A DNA stretch of 64,000 nucleotides, from the NCBI GenBank assembly GCA_037447655.1, contig JBBHKE010001516.1, positions 1 to 64,000 of the forward strand, in the 5' to 3' direction. Made by a program: the position numbers and the translations under genes. Positions 37,001 to 50,300 of the stretch are shown one piece after another; positions within the stretch are counted from its first letter, which is position 1; the number at the start of each line of letters is the position of its first letter. The stretch comes from Zygnema cylindricum (taxonomy: Eukaryota > Streptophyta > Zygnematophyceae > Zygnematales > Zygnemataceae). Under the pieces are notes generated by a model that worked only from the letters and a program-made list of their open reading frames with translations, did not search any database and had not been told where the DNA came from.

Positions 37001-40000
37001 AAGGTTATAAGAAAACAAAAAATCCTCGTGACATTCTCTCCACCGTAAGTAAATCTTAACACCTAATCATACCAATCAGCGTAGGTGGAGCAACTCACAA
37101 ACAGCAAAAAAAAAATGTTCCCAAACCAGTTCAGGCATAACAAACATTATACCTATATCGACTGAGAGTTGTCAAATCTACTCTGTCCCGTTGTTCAGAT
37201 GTCGGTGGGATGGTAACATTTACCATCTCCACATAATCTCCAGAATCCGGACATGGGTGGTCATGTAAAATCCCATAAGGATCATTTGCAATAGATTCCG
37301 AATTCATTTTCACACCCTTAGGAGACGTTAAAACATCTGAGAATGAATCAGGATTTAAAGATGCAGAAGCGTATCTTCTGAGTCCAAAAGAGAAAAGAGA
37401 TCCTCCCAATTTTTCGTGTTCCCCATTTGAAGGTACAGGAGGTGGTTTCCGAGGCGGATACCCCCATCCATGGTGTACAGCTTTCCTCGGAGTCGATGCC
37501 TCCGAATGGTTCGCAGAGGGACTCTCCTCTCTATTTTCCTTTATAGGCAAATCGGTGTACGAACTCCTTTCCTCAAGATCGCTCATGGAACTCGTCGGAG
37601 AGGGAAAAAAATGCTGTTTCCCCGACTCGGTCAGTTCAAAACTTGTGGGACTATTGGAAAATGGTGACACCTTATCCATATAATCCTCAAAGGAAGACTC
37701 TACGGGCGTAGGAGCTAAAGGGCCAGAAGCTCCTACCAAACTCCTATACCCAGGAGTCCGTCTCCCTAAGCCGAGATCTGTTCCTCTCCTGTTGCCAATT
37801 GGCGATTCAAGATTTAATCCTATTGTTGTCCGGGAGGCACGATGTCCGACCATGGAGGATGAGCGCGACGATTGTCGCCCGTAGATTGTGACCATACACC
37901 TAAGGATCTCTTCCACAAGTTCGTTGGGACGACTTGTAAAACTAGTCGCAAACTCCATAGCCAAAAATGGTTTTTTAGGAGGTGTCCGGGTATCAAAAGA
38001 GAATCCTTTGCGCCAGGGTTGCTTACTCTGCAACAGAAAAAAGGAAAAAGACAGCAAAAGAGAAACAAGATCAAAAATTGTGCAACGCTGTTCGCTCACC
38101 TCACCATTCTACAGCAACAAAAAGAAAAAAATGAATGGACAGTGCAGCAGCAGCAGTGTCGGCAGTTTCATAATGAAAATCCCTACCGTATCACTATTAC
38201 GAGTCTCCTCTAGAGAGGGAGATTTCTTCCAAAGGCCTCCCTCTGTATGTCTGAGTTGATCCTCCAGCCATCCCTTGTCTAAACTCACATCCCTTGTGAG
38301 AGTAATACTACTCCTCCTTGGTCGTGCATCCCCCTCTGGAGAACTAGGAGTTTCTATGGGAGAAATAGACACACTATTTGTGGAATTCCTCCGGGTAAAC
38401 CTCCTTTTTTGTTGGGCTTCCCATGCATCCTCAGGAGCACTGTCACTTTCCACAGCCGAAAGAGTAGTCAAACCGGGATCTTCGTCAAATTTATCCACCC
38501 ACCCACTATCCCCTCGCGGAGACAAGTCCTCGTCAAGAAACTCGTTTTCTCCATTCTCTTCCTCCATGTACAATGTTTGTTCAAGAATTTCTAGGTTCGA
38601 CACACTATTTTTCCTCTGCTTTTCCATCATTCCCTGACTTCTCGTCGTTCCTTCTTCTTCCCGAGCTCTGACTGTTGCGACTACGTTGTCTAAAACGGCT
38701 GTGGGAGGGGGTTGTTCTATGCTACTAGTACTGTTTCTGCGAGTTAATCTTCGCCCCTTTTCCCTACTGGGCCACTTTTCGTCCGGATCTTCAAAGTCCG
38801 AGTTCAAAAATGGTGAAGAAAGGTCCAAACTGTTTCTCCGGTTCAATCGAGATCCTTTTACAACTTCGATGCCCAGACTCATATCTGAGCTCAACATTCG
38901 TCTCAAACCCACAGGTTTTCCTTCAGCGGGTCTTCCAATATCTCCCAAACTTTGAGTCCTTCCCCATTCTTCCCCACTCGTGAGGCTTTTCGACGCCTGG
39001 AAGAGGCTTGCAATTTTTCCTCCTATCTTTCCGCTTTTCCGCTTCAAATTTCCTGAAAGACTCTGTCTCCTTGAAATTTGTTGAGCTCCCACCGTCTCCT
39101 TCCAGCCTTCCTGTCCGTGTTGCCCTTCTCCATCGCTAAAATCTGAGCCTCCCTCCGACAGAGCCGCAAAAGAACTCCCGATCGAAGCTCCCCCATCACT
39201 CTCTCTCCCCTTCATTGCTCCTATTCCTGCCCCTCTCAACAGCCATGGTAAACCTTCGGAGTCCGGCTCAGAGAGAGGAGACGGGGGGGAAACTGCCGAC
39301 TGGTTTTCTTCACTAGTTGGTGGAACAACTTCGACCTCTTTTTGCGATCCATCTTCGTTTCCATTCCCGTGTCCATTTCTGTTTCCGTTTCCGTTTCCGT
39401 TTCCGTTTCCGTTTCGATTATTCTCATGATCGTAACTTCTTACTGCTGCCTCAAATGCAGCAGTCATCATTCCCGCTAAAGAAAGTTCAGAAATCAATCC
39501 TCGAACTCCAGAAGCCATTTTTTGTATGGCTCCTCCGACTGGTTGATGATTTTGCTGCAATTTCTGTGCCAGGAGAAAAGCTTGAAAACCGGTGTAAATG
39601 GAGAGGAGGGATGGGAGGAATACAAAAGGGAGAAATATTGACGAAACACTGTTATATGTGTAGACAGAAGAACGTGAATCACCAGATATAATCTGACACC
39701 TGAACTGTTAAAAAGTGATGTTATGAAAGACAAGCTTAGAGGACTCTGTGCACATCACTGCACAATTCACCAGTATTAATGTGGTCAATAAACCTAAGCC
39801 TTAAAATAAGTTTATTTGCTGAATACAACACCTGACAACAACAATACCATGGTCCACGTAACCCATAATTTAAGTCTGTTTATTGAACTTTTAAGAGGAA
39901 ATCGATTAGTCAGTTCAACACAATCAATGAGTCAAGTGTATAATCCACCTGAAACTGTCAGAATTGTACCACAAGGATAAAAAATTACTGATGTTGCAAA

Positions 40001-41626
40001 CACAAATACAGACAGAAAATCGCCATGACTGCATATCAAGAGTTCTTTCCATGGCTGCTTACAAATGACAGAAAAATGTATAAGTTCCCTGATATCTTTT
40101 CCGCTTCAAAAAATTACCAGGGTCCCTTGATCAGCAAAGAAAGAGACAAATTGACCTCGTCAATTTGAATTAACCTCGTCTTTTTTGACAGAGAAAATAG
40201 CGCACCTCGGGAGGCACGAGTTCGGCACTCTTTGATTTGAAATGCATTTTGAGAGGCTTGAATCTCGGATTCGCAGAGGAATCCAACTCCATGGAACGGT
40301 GAAGGGGGCGGGGAGAGGGAGAGTGAGAGGGAGAAAATGGCCAGCTTGAGCCATGACTACCCCATATTTTCTTGGGAGAAGGGGAAGCGATGGAGGACTC
40401 CCGCGGGGAGGATGGAGGACTTAGTGACTCCATGAGGTCTCGACTGTCAGGAGAGAGTGGGGGAGAGTCGTCCCTTAGGAGCATGGCTTCCAACTGCAAT
40501 CTCACAGTACATAAATCATAAGCATGACCATTTCAAATGAGAAATCGAAATATCTACCCATAGTTTGAAAGCTATACTTGGGGAGAAAAAAGAACAACAC
40601 TTCGGCATTTCCCTCCTCACTCTCTCTATCACTCTCATCCCCTCTCCCTTCACAAGTCTTTTAATGTTAAATAAGAGCCCAAAAAAGTTTAGACATTCTA
40701 AAACCGTTGATTGTCTTCCATACAATCTGGAGATCAAACACCTATCACAGACGTTTTGTACTGAGTTTTCAACAAAAAGTAGTAGCAATCAAACCACAAC
40801 AAAATTTAAATTTTTGACTCTAAAATTGAAGAACACCTTATCATTTCGCTGTCGTTGAAGCTCGCGAAATTCTTGTGTGCAGTTCACCTCTTCTTGAAGT
40901 TCTTGTCTGACCCACATAAGCCTCTGCCTTCAAACATCAGCCATGGATGACATGTATCACTGTCAATGTTGAAACAAACAAACCATACCGCTCATCGTTA
41001 TTAGTGTTGAAGTTTTTTTTGCCACTTAAAACATCTTTTCTCCGTGCACACTTGTCGGATTGTCAATCAAGGACCGCCAATAGGAAGGTGAGATTCTTGC
41101 CTTCCAATAGCAACCATCGGATTGACAATTCGAAAAGTGTGCATGAAGAAAAGATGTTTTAAGCGGCGAAAAAAACTTTAACACAAATAACGATTAGCGG
41201 TGTACCAGTATAGGTTTATGGTTTAGTATTTTCTCTGAGGAGAAGACCCAACAAAAATTATCCATCCGCTCCTACTTTCCCCTCCCTCCCACTCCTCTTC
41301 TCTCCACCTCTCTCCTAAACCCTGTAAAAGTCGGTTCAGGGAGCAGAGGAGTGATACGTCTTCAGGAAGGCAAGGAGAAGAGCGTTTAAAACACCATGAG
41401 CATAATTTCTCTTCCTCTCTAATTCAGGTACCCACCTAAGGGAATCTAGAGTCTCCAGTCTCTCCATCGCCGAGCTGGCATGACCTCTCCCTTTTCCGCC
41501 AGCTGTCTCTCCCCATGATTCTAAGAGATGGAGATGCCTCTGAAGAGCTCCCAACTCAGTTTGGAGCCACGTCACATCACCCTCCAGCTGTCGCATTCTC
41601 AGACTGTCCACGTCAGGAGGGACCAC
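34037..41626 (-). CDS. DUF547-domain protein with N-terminal coiled coil
   Basis: Twelve phase-consistent exons: 41626-41436, 40921-40837, 40493-40206, 39563-38187, 38027-37153, 36873-36774, 36518-36477, 36018-35893, 35713-35687, 35359-35255, 35102-34981, 34244-34037 (1181 codons plus stop). The first two give a Leu/Glu/Gln-rich coiled coil (RQLEGDVTWLQTELGALQRH; WVRQELQEEVNC). Exons 3-5 are a Ser/Pro/Gly-rich, probably disordered region with an NG repeat, ending in the plant-like PNELVEEILRCMVTIYG. Exons 6-12 are a complete DUF547 domain: MEQLAKTDPSRLTHEQRL, AFWINLYNALVMN, MYMEHGKP, VPEIEYAILR, KPEPLVTFALCSGAFSSPAV, VRLYTPENVRVELGRAKAMF, LPKIL, and the terminal FDWSFRYLLEPLP. Plant relatives pair DUF547 with an N-terminal leucine zipper; the molecular function is not established. 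Two exons are very short (42 and 27 nt); the 27-nt one is the least certain. The true N-terminus is probably further upstream. Confidence 0.85.
34261..34670. repeat. Polypurine GGGAAA/GGGGAAG tract
   Basis: About 400 bp of + strand purines with GGGGAAG, GGGAAA and GGAAT variants fills the last intron of the DUF547 gene. It begins about 15 bp upstream of the last exon's acceptor on the coding strand. Confidence 0.9.
35518..35605. repeat. CTCTCCC-rich microsatellite
   Basis: CTCTCCCCTCTCC repeats between the 27-nt and 105-nt exons of the DUF547 gene, next to a GAGA/GTGTGA stretch at 35438-35500. Confidence 0.8.
39374..39420. repeat. Coding hexanucleotide repeat (TTTCCG)n
   Basis: Seven imperfect TTTCCG units on the + strand encode an Asn-Gly repeat in the disordered region of the DUF547 protein. 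The unit is a multiple of three, so length changes keep the frame. Confidence 0.85.
40986..41204. mobile_element. Mariner-like MITE, 215 bp (copy 2)
   Basis: Flanked by TA. Left CCGCTCATCGTTATTAGTGT and right AATAACGATTAGCGGTG pair, and the inverted similarity continues inward (CACTTAAAACATCTTTTCTC against GAAAAGATGTTTTAAG), so most of the element folds on itself. It is closely similar to the copy at 53950-54166. It lies in a DUF547-gene intron between the exons at 41436 and 40921. Confidence 0.85.
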
Positions 41627-41764
41627 CTGCAAATTTGCAGAAATAACATTCAATTTCCCTTCAGGAAAGTAATTCCCTTGAGAAAAGAGAAAGGAGAGGA
41701 GAATAGTGGAAAGTGGAAAGGAAGGGAAAAAACGAAAAAAAGGGTGCTCTAAAAAGTGTGAGAC

Positions 41765-43734
41765 CTGATACTGTTCTTCCCTACTCAATCAGGTTACACA
41801 TTCGCAGTACCTTTACGAAAAGTCCCTATCGTACTTCCAGTAAAAGCCTGGATATTGGCAGGCTTGTTCTGAAGCTGCTTGGAGCACTGCCACGTGGCGA
41901 CATGCCCTCTGTCTAAACATGACACCTGTCCGCAAATGACAAACCCCCTGAGAGTATCAAAAGCATAACTTTTGACACGTGTCACACTCTTTTGCCACCT
42001 CAGAAGCTGGCATTCTATCGCCCACTTCTATGATAAGCCGAAACAGTCTAAACTGCCCAGCTTGCAGGTGCTTCTCTACATGGGCCGTCCTCTACAAAAC
42101 ACCGCCGACGCTATTAATATGAAGAAGAGACTAACAATAAGGCTGTGTTTGAAATCGTTAATGGGAGAGTCATTCATTGTAGCAATTACTGTTAGAAATG
42201 CTATTTGACATTCTGACGTTAAACAAAACAAGGCACGACTAATTGGAGTTATTAACTGTGCTAAAGATCAGCAGTGTAGCTTATGACACCACGTCTTGCG
42301 GAGACGTGTCGTGCACTTGGTCAAAGGTGGAAATCATCTTTCCGTACAAGCAGAAAAGGCCTTAGAATAGTGACCTTGGGAGATAGCTGACAATAAGATC
42401 GGGAATTGGTGTGTCTCATATATTGCATGCCCCTTCAAAATAGGTGGACAGGAAAGAGACAGAGAGGAGACGAGCAATACGTCCAGTCACCAAATATAGT
42501 CATTTCGCTGTTTTGTGATGTCCTTCAAACTTACTGTATGTACAATTGCTGATATCCAATTGATAACAACATGTTGGAAGGTGGTATATTCTACAAATAA
42601 CAAGATGGAGAGAGAACACGCTGACTTTCCAGTACCAGGCAACTCCAAATCAGAAAAATCTTGAAATATTTGTCAGCAAAAGCTTAAAGCTTATGTTTAC
42701 AGCAGCAAGATGTGTGGCCCCAAATAAATCATTGTCAAATCTAAAAATGGTTGTTTTGAAGTCTGTTCCGAATGTCCAAAGCAAAGGCTTTCAACCGATT
42801 GCCTTGAAAAAAAAAGTGAATGTGGCAAAAAGTTAAGTTCCACGTAAGTCATAAACAGAGAAACTCAGCATCCCCTATTTCAAAGCCAAATTGAAGACCT
42901 AAGGAGACATAAACGGAGGTCGAGGAGTATGTGACCAGATAGGAACAATGTTCTAAACGGGATTCACCATCGATTCAGTACATTTTCTAACCGTCATTGA
43001 AACTTTTTTGTGCTGAAAAATTGTTTTTTCCATCTTAGTGACATTTGCCAGTGTAGCAAAAGTTGTGGCACCAGAAAAAAGCTGAAGCGCGAGTAAACAA
43101 AGAGGTACTGTATCGGGGAAGGAAAATCAAAATGATTATATATGAGTAAAACATCCATGGCGGAAGGCAGAGGGAGCTCGCTATCCATAACGTGATCTTG
43201 CATTTGTGGAGTCACAAAAGTTCTACAATCTTTACTAATCCACAAAATAACGAACAAGATCAAAATCCACGAACGTTTGGAGCTTGATCACACAACTGAC
43301 AAAACTCCAGTCAATTGAATAACACAAATTCCCTCACAGCTAAGCAAATTCTAGGGAAAATGATCCAAGATTTCCAAAATGCAAACATAAAACCAATGTT
43401 AGTGTAATCCCTAGCTACATTTTTGTACTCAATCCCTGCATTCGAAGAACCCCTACACTACACAATTGGACACCACTTTTTCTTTAAAAGAATAAAAAAA
43501 TGTCTCCGAAATTGACATCCATGCCAAAATTGGATGTCTTGAGGAGAAAAGAAAAAAGGGAAACAAGAGGGGAAGGGAGAAAGAGAGACATGGGAAAATG
43601 GAACTGCTAAAGCTTGTCAAACATTGGCAGGTCAAAAGCCGTATATTTGGTTGGTGTGGCTATCAAATTGACTAAACATAAGGGGGGGGCATGGGAAGTG
43701 AGAGAGAGGGAGAGGAATGGAGGATGGGGGGGGG

Positions 43735-43783
<49 letters not shown>

Positions 43784-45387
43784 AACCAGGAATGCTGGCT
43801 GTTTTGTACCACACCTTTTTGGCTACTTTCCATTCTTGCTTTGGCACAAGTTCCTCTAAACAACTACTTTGTGTTTCCCTGTCGCAACAATCAGTTCCGT
43901 TGACCAACGTCATGGGGGAAGATAAGTTGTCACTCTCTGCCTTCTCTCCTTCCTCTCTCTCGTTTCCCTCCTCTTCTCTCTCAGGCAATGCTTTGCCTCT
44001 TTCTTTCACATTTGATCCATCATCTCCGATTATCCCCTGTTTTGCAAAACGTAATCAATATTGCAATACATCAGCAAGATGTTTTATGGCGGATTCCGTC
44101 CGAGTTCAGTAACGCATTCAGTAACAAACACCACCAGGATCAATAATCGTGTGAAAATGATCAATGGAACAGTCGGGTGCATAATATACAGTCAATATAC
44201 AGAGATATATCGAGATATATAGAGATACACAGAGAGGGATATATAGAGATACAGAGTCAATATACACATAGTTAATATATAGAGGTAAAGTAAAGAGTTG
44301 ATGTATATAATCAGTATGTAAAGATATGTAGAGATATAGAGTCAATATAGTTAGTCAATCAATAGAGATAATGGTGGATACTCAATATACTGTGAACGAT
44401 AAAATTGTGGAGTTTGGCAAGTGAAAACAAGACAAAAAAGTTTTTAACAACAACAAAAGAAAAAGTCGTGTATAAAGTAAAAAAATTGAACTCTACAACT
44501 TGCGCATTGCTTTAGTCATGTCAGACAATTCAAAAAAAAAGGTCTTTGTTATTTGCTAGCTTGGAATCATTCGTTGAACTAGTCCTCTAGTTTTTTCGTC
44601 TCAGTCTCCTCTCAGTTACCTCTTCCTTTCATCTCCCCCGCGCACTCCCCTATAACCTCACCTCTCTGTCACCGTTCCTTCTCCTCTCCCTCTCCTCTCT
44701 CTTTCTCGCTCTCTCTCCCCCTCTCTCTCCTCTTCCCTTCTTGTCCCTCACCCTCTCCCACTCCCTCTCCCTCTGCCTCTGCCCTTGCATTCTCCTTCTA
44801 TTCCCCCATTTGCCTCTTGATATTCATCCCTCCTTCCCCTCCCTCTCTCCATAATATCCGTTGACTTTTCAACGCAAAAATTCCTCTGAGCAGGAACCAC
44901 TGCGACAACCTCGCAGAAAAACAAAAAAGACAAAAAAAACAAAAAAAACAAAGAAAAACCAAAAGCGAAGATTTTAAAACACGACAAGAGTTCCTACATT
45001 TGTCATGAGGACGGAATAGACATCAGAGATGACGTCAGCAACCGGAGAAATGAAACCAACAGCTGAGACATGGGCCTCTCTCCCTCTCTCTTGTCTCCAC
45101 TCGCTCCCTCTGCTGTCCGTACAGCTCTCTAACTCTCTGTCACCTGTGCTTCTCTCTCGCTCCCTCTTCCCCACTCCATTGGCAATAAGCTGAAACTCCT
45201 CTCCCTCGGATTGCCGCTCTGTCTCCTCTCCCTCCGTCAAGTCACCATTTTTCCCCCCCCAGGCCTTCTCTTCTTCTCCCTCTCTTTCCCCTGGCTGCTC
45301 CCGGTGCCACAGCTTCCCTGCCTCTGCCACGAGGTGACCGCACAGCACGTCGGCGTGGTCGCCACGTGGCCTCATGGCTAGTTTCAC
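41765..45387 (-). CDS. Tentative 5' exons of the DUF547 gene
   Basis: Four candidate exons that join each other and the exon at 41626 in phase. Bases 45387-44998 start with Met (MKLAMRPRGDHADVLCGHLV) and end DVYSVLMTN before GTAGGA. Bases 44036-43815 are acidic (LPEREEEGNEREEGEKAESD) and end VPKQEWKVAKK before GTGTGG. Bases 41947-41835 read CRHVAVLQAASEQACQYPGF. Bases 41783-41765 are a 19-nt exon (REEQYQ). Together they would add 248 residues, giving about 1429. No domain is recognised, some acceptors lack good pyrimidine tracts, and the first two regions are Glu/Arg-rich where GA microsatellites can mimic coding. The 390-nt first exon looks the most convincing. It may be a separate gene. Confidence 0.35.
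42209..43814. other. Intron or intergenic DNA, no gene seen
   Basis: If the tentative 5' exons are right, this is intron. It holds a GA microsatellite at about 43738-43780 and unremarkable sequence. The 89-codon - strand ORF at 42994-43263 shows no family resemblance or clear splice sites. Confidence 0.4.
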
Positions 45388-46458
45388 TCGCAGCGATTCT
45401 TTAAGGGAGAGAGTGGGCGCCGAAGGAATGTCCGGACGGAAAGAACTTTTTCAGAATTGTACGGATGGACAAAAGGAGTTTGTGTTGCAGGTGGATCCGT
45501 ACATTGTAATCGTACGAAAATCCATAAAAATATCGTGCGGTAATTATGACGCTCCATGTGCTTCGTATTTGAAGAAATGGAGAGGCGCTGCGACATACCG
45601 TAGCGTCGAATTAAAAGAGGTTAAATTTTAGTTCGACCTTTATTGCAGAAAATTCCTCGAAACAGGCTCAAAACGCACTAAATACTATGGTATGGACACC
45701 ATTTTTCGCACTTTAAAACCATAAAATCGTGAAGGATGGTGGGCAGTCAACTCTTTGGAAAAGCCAATGGGTGACAATCGTACTTTATTGAACCAGAAGT
45801 ACAGATCGAATATCGATTCGGGAGCGATTGGATCCACAGGCCCTACGCGCGGCCTTGTCAGACTTGACCAAATAATCCGTACGAGCTATTTTGTATTTCT
45901 CGGCTGGTTGATGACCAAATCTATCTTTGGAAAAGGTGCGCCGTCCAAGACAATATCGATGATATGGACGGCTGCACGCCGCCGTAGTAGCTTGTCTCCG
46001 AAAATCGCGCACGAGAGCGTGAGATCCTCCACGAGGATTTGACGGATGGGAGAAGAGCTGTGAGCTTTGTTCCGTACTGGTACGGTTCACCCGGGCAAAC
46101 GGAGCTGGGACGCGCGATTCCAGGTTCGGAATTTGCTGCCGTAATAACTCCTACAAAACTCGTAAGGCGTACGAGCGACCGGACAGTGTATCCTCCGCAA
46201 TATCCGTGACCGGAGATTACGGAAAGTCATGCCGGAACCGTTGTCCGATTCGTTTGTCTATGGATCTTCGTGACCAACCTTTGTCCAGGTCGTCACGATA
46301 AAAATTCTGCCTGTCAGTGTATCGCTTTCCTGTCATTGTATCGCTATCATACTTCACAATATGGCGCTTTCGAAACATTGACGATTGGACATCAAACAGA
46401 ATGGAAAGCAACAGTACAGTATTCATGAAAACTATGACAGACAGGCGACGGTTACAGG
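45388..46458. other. Spacer upstream of the DUF547 gene
   Basis: No gene recognised. A 95-codon + strand ORF (45755-46042) has no recognisable domain. Bases 46311-46405 (CACAATATGGCGCTTTC, ATTGACGATTGGACATCAAA) recur in diverged form at about 47485-47572, on the other side of two MITEs. Confidence 0.4.
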
Positions 46459-46895
46459 CAGAGGTCACAATCGGGTACCCGAATCCGTACCCTATCCGTA
46501 CTTTGTCGGTTGCGTTGGATCCGGAACGGATTCGGGTGCCAATTTTAGGGGCCGGTCGGCTTCGGCCGGTTGATTAAAAACATATTAAAAAACTCAGGTA
46601 CGGGCGGGTAAGCAAAAAACGAAAAAAATTGAAGGTTTCGTAGGGACGTACTACTACAGTACAGTACTGTAATGTCAACATTTTTGTAACTTGTACCACT
46701 AATGTTGTAATTATTCGGGTACGGGTACTGCAGTGGTGAGAAATAGAGTTTCGGTTACCTTTTTCTTTTCGTAAAGGCGTATCGGGTAACATTTTAGGAG
46801 CGTGACATAACCCAGCCGGATTTCGAGTGTTCAGATTTTGAAAAAAAAACAGTAGTCGGATTCGGGAATTTGAATTTTTGACTTTACTGACCTCA
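46459..46895 (+). mobile_element. CAGAGGTCGCAAA MITE, diverged copy
   Basis: Runs from CAGAGGTCACAATCGGGTAC to TTTGACTTTACTGACCTC. It shares with its neighbour the middle landmarks GGTGCCAATTTTAGGGG, CGGGCGGGTAAGCAAAAAAC, ACCACTAATGTTGTAATTAT and GAGCGTGACATAACCC. It is followed after about 3 bp by an intact copy in the same orientation. Confidence 0.8.
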
Positions 46896-46898
46896 AGT

Positions 46899-47356
46899 CA
46901 GAGGTCGCAAACGGTCAACCAAAACCGTAACCGACCGTTAACCCACCGCCCGCGTCGGATCTGGAACGGATTCGGTTGCCAAATTTGGGGGGTCGGGCAG
47001 ATTCGGGCAGTTAATTCACGAAAAAAAAAAAAAAGCGGTTACGGTCGGGTAAGCAAAAAACGAAAAAAAATGAAGGTTTTGTACTGTCAATACTATCCAA
47101 CATTATTGTACTTTGTACTTTTGGTATCGTGGAAGGTATAGTACCACTAATTTTGTACTTATTCGGGTACGGGCGGGTAAGGGTAGTCGCGAGAAATCGA
47201 GTTTCGGTTAACTTTAATTTTCGTAAACGCGTTTCGGGTAACGATCAACAATTTTGGAGCTTGACATAACCCGGTTGGGCGTCGGGTACTCAGATTTTGG
47301 GAAAAAAAAAAACCGTCAGTTTTGGTTATCTAAAATTTTGACTTTTGCGACCTCTG
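46899..47356 (+). mobile_element. CAGAGGTCGCAAA MITE, intact copy, 458 bp
   Basis: Perfect 13-bp terminal inverted repeats, CAGAGGTCGCAAA and TTTGCGACCTCTG. The interior carries short inverted AACGGTCAACC and ACCGTTAACC words and a GTACTTTGTAC-rich centre. There is no coding capacity. This is the best reference copy for the family; parts occur at 5826, 10195 and 10409. Confidence 0.85.
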
Positions 47357-50300
47357 CCTCTTGTTACAGGCCTACAGTACACGGTACATAACAATACTGA
47401 ACAGTACAGTAGAGGTCAACAGCCGACTGATGCTGCCATTGTATCGTTATCACTATTGTAGAGGTCGACGAAGACGATCTTCTTGTCAGTGTGTCGTCAT
47501 CATTCGTCACAACACGGCGCTTTCAAAGCATTGACGATTGGATATCGACCAGAATGGAAACTTGGAGAGCTATGCGTGACAAGTTGACAAAAGTCACGTC
47601 CATAGTACAATGATACGGCCATGGTACAATGGTTCACGAGGTACAGGTGACGGTAGACGTCGACAGGAATGATCTCCTGGTACATAACATTGAAGAGATT
47701 CATCATCAAGTTGTAATAGCGTTTCTTCATTATTAAAACAATTTAAACGTATATAGCAGAAAACAAACGTTTGTAACATGCAATTGGTTGTCAACATGAT
47801 ATTTTGGCATGCATGTATGCGGAAAAACTAGTATCACAATCGCACTGAAAAAGTTTTATAATTTCTAAAAAATCAATTAACTGCACAATACATCCATATT
47901 TCATAGAGGAAAAATTGTTTTGTTAAATCATAAAAATATACACATGTATTATGTTCATTACCCCGTTAATTGAAAACTATAGGCAATGTCATTGTTACCA
48001 TATGCTTCATGTGAGCTTACATGTCTGCTTTAAAATTGTAAGGAATATAAATGTTCTGACTCTAAACAAGTTCAAATATCTAGTTTAGGTATTATTGATG
48101 GTGTTTTATAATTAACAGAAACGACACATTTACAGAAAAGTATCACGGATCAACCTTTAATTAATGAAGCTTGACCTATTGCCCACGCGTATAATCTCTT
48201 TTCAAAAGTCTCTTTCCAATTTTTGCCTCCCTCCCTCCCTCTCTAGTCATCTCCCTCTTTAATTACCAACCCATTTCACAAGGAATTACCTCCTGAAACC
48301 ACATCTTCAGTGAATGTCACTATAATAGATGATGCAGACATCCTCATTTGTAATGTCGCCATCAATCTTCATAAGGGTATTTTCTGGGCTGCTAAACTTG
48401 CTCATCTGACTTCCACGACTTCGACAATATGCATGGACCATCGAACGACACCGCATGCCTCCATTTTTTAGAGAAGGTCGACCCATCATAGTTAAAACCT
48501 CTTCCTTGTCTTTGGACTTTGGACTCAACTATTTTGCATTTTCCAACTTAGAAGTCAACAAATCGTTTGCGTGTACCGGCGCCACTTTTGTTTATACCGA
48601 GAGTCTTCTCAACACTTTGTTAGTTACGCAAAATGCTCCATCACATAGAGTTTTTTTTTTTTTCTTGATTTTCTGAATGTTCCATCACATCATGTAGGAA
48701 TGTTTCGCTGTTGAATATTCACCCCATTAAAGGCGGAAAGCTCCTCGTAAAAAAAACCCCTTTATAGTCTCATCCCTTGTCTTTTAACTCGTCACAACTC
48801 TGTGTTCCCAGGACAGACCCAAGCTCCACTGATTTAATTACTTCAACCAAAACCCTTTCACAAAACCCTTCTTTTCAACCCTGGCCTTCTAATCTTAACC
48901 CTAAATCAGGTTTATGCCTGTGCCTTAGTTTATATTGAACCAATGCAATTTGTGCGTCTCGTAACAGTTTCAACTGCTTCCCTTTGGTCAATATCCTTAC
49001 CCAATTTCACAAAAAAAAAAAAAAACAAAAAAAAAACAAAATCAAAAAATTGTGCATTAAACTTTCACTACCGACAACTGTAAGCGTCTCTTCCGAAATT
49101 CTGTTCATACTTTTGGTTAGAAAATCTCTTCTCCTTTCTTATGAAGTCTTTGTTATGTTAATTTTGTTCGTTCGGTTGGTTAAACCATCTGTTTGGACTG
49201 ATATGAGCTGCCCATTTGTAAACTTGCAACGGCACACTCCCGATTCTTCAGTGCGGAGCCATCCTAGGTTTTATCTTCGAGTATAAAAGGAGTGAAGTAT
49301 GCGAGAACACTCTCTGGGAGACCTCTCAGGCGAAGATCCCGGTGTGCCTATATCCATCGACGGAAAAGGGTGTGAAAAACTTATTCAAAGAATTGGGATA
49401 TAAAACCATGTATGTAGATCTTGCCGAAATTCTGAGAAATGCGAAAAGGGGAAATAGTCCGGGGCGATTGCGTATGTGCAAATTAGGTTCATTATCAGTT
49501 AGAATTTCACTAGTATTTGGTTTACTTCGTAATTATTATACCGCCTAATAGTAAAGGTTGTTTCAAGAAGAACAAAGGTTTAGAAGGAGAGGAGCCGGAT
49601 AGGGAAAGACAAAAAAGAGCTCAGATACACGAAGACTTTTGAGGGCAACAAGAACGATCTTATTCAATATGGATAATGTTTTAGCGAGGAAGGGTAACTT
49701 AGTGACGGGAATAATACTTGGAAAAGAAAGCCATTGGATTTCAAAGAGGAAGCTTAAAAACCGATGGAATCATAACTAGCCGGCAGGACAAGCAATTTGT
49801 CAAAAAAAAAATAGTGGAGGCAAATCTCTATTCATTCACCGAATATAGTGCGGATGCGATGAAGGCAAATGCCATATATGATGCCAGGCACATCATTGTA
49901 ATGCAATATTTTGAAGTTAAGAATAACGGGATTTTCTCAACTGGTCATTTGTCAAACAGGCAACTGACTAGCACAAATATATTGTTAGAATGTCGAATGA
50001 CTATACATAGAAACAAATCCTATGTGTAAGTTTTCTGCTTTTCGGAATATCTAACATGCATACCAAGTATTGTAATTCAACATAAGGTACGAAAGGTATT
50101 TACATGATGGCTTTTGTAAGAAAGGAGGGGCAAAATTACCGGCATTCAGCGCACTAGGGTTTGAATTCTGGAGGAAAGGTAAAGGGGTACAAATAGGACA
50201 TATGGGGAAATTGGGAAAATTTGATTAAAAAATAGGTACATTGTGTGAAATAGCCATTTGCCAAATCATTGGAGGTAATCAACTACTGAACCAAGAATGG

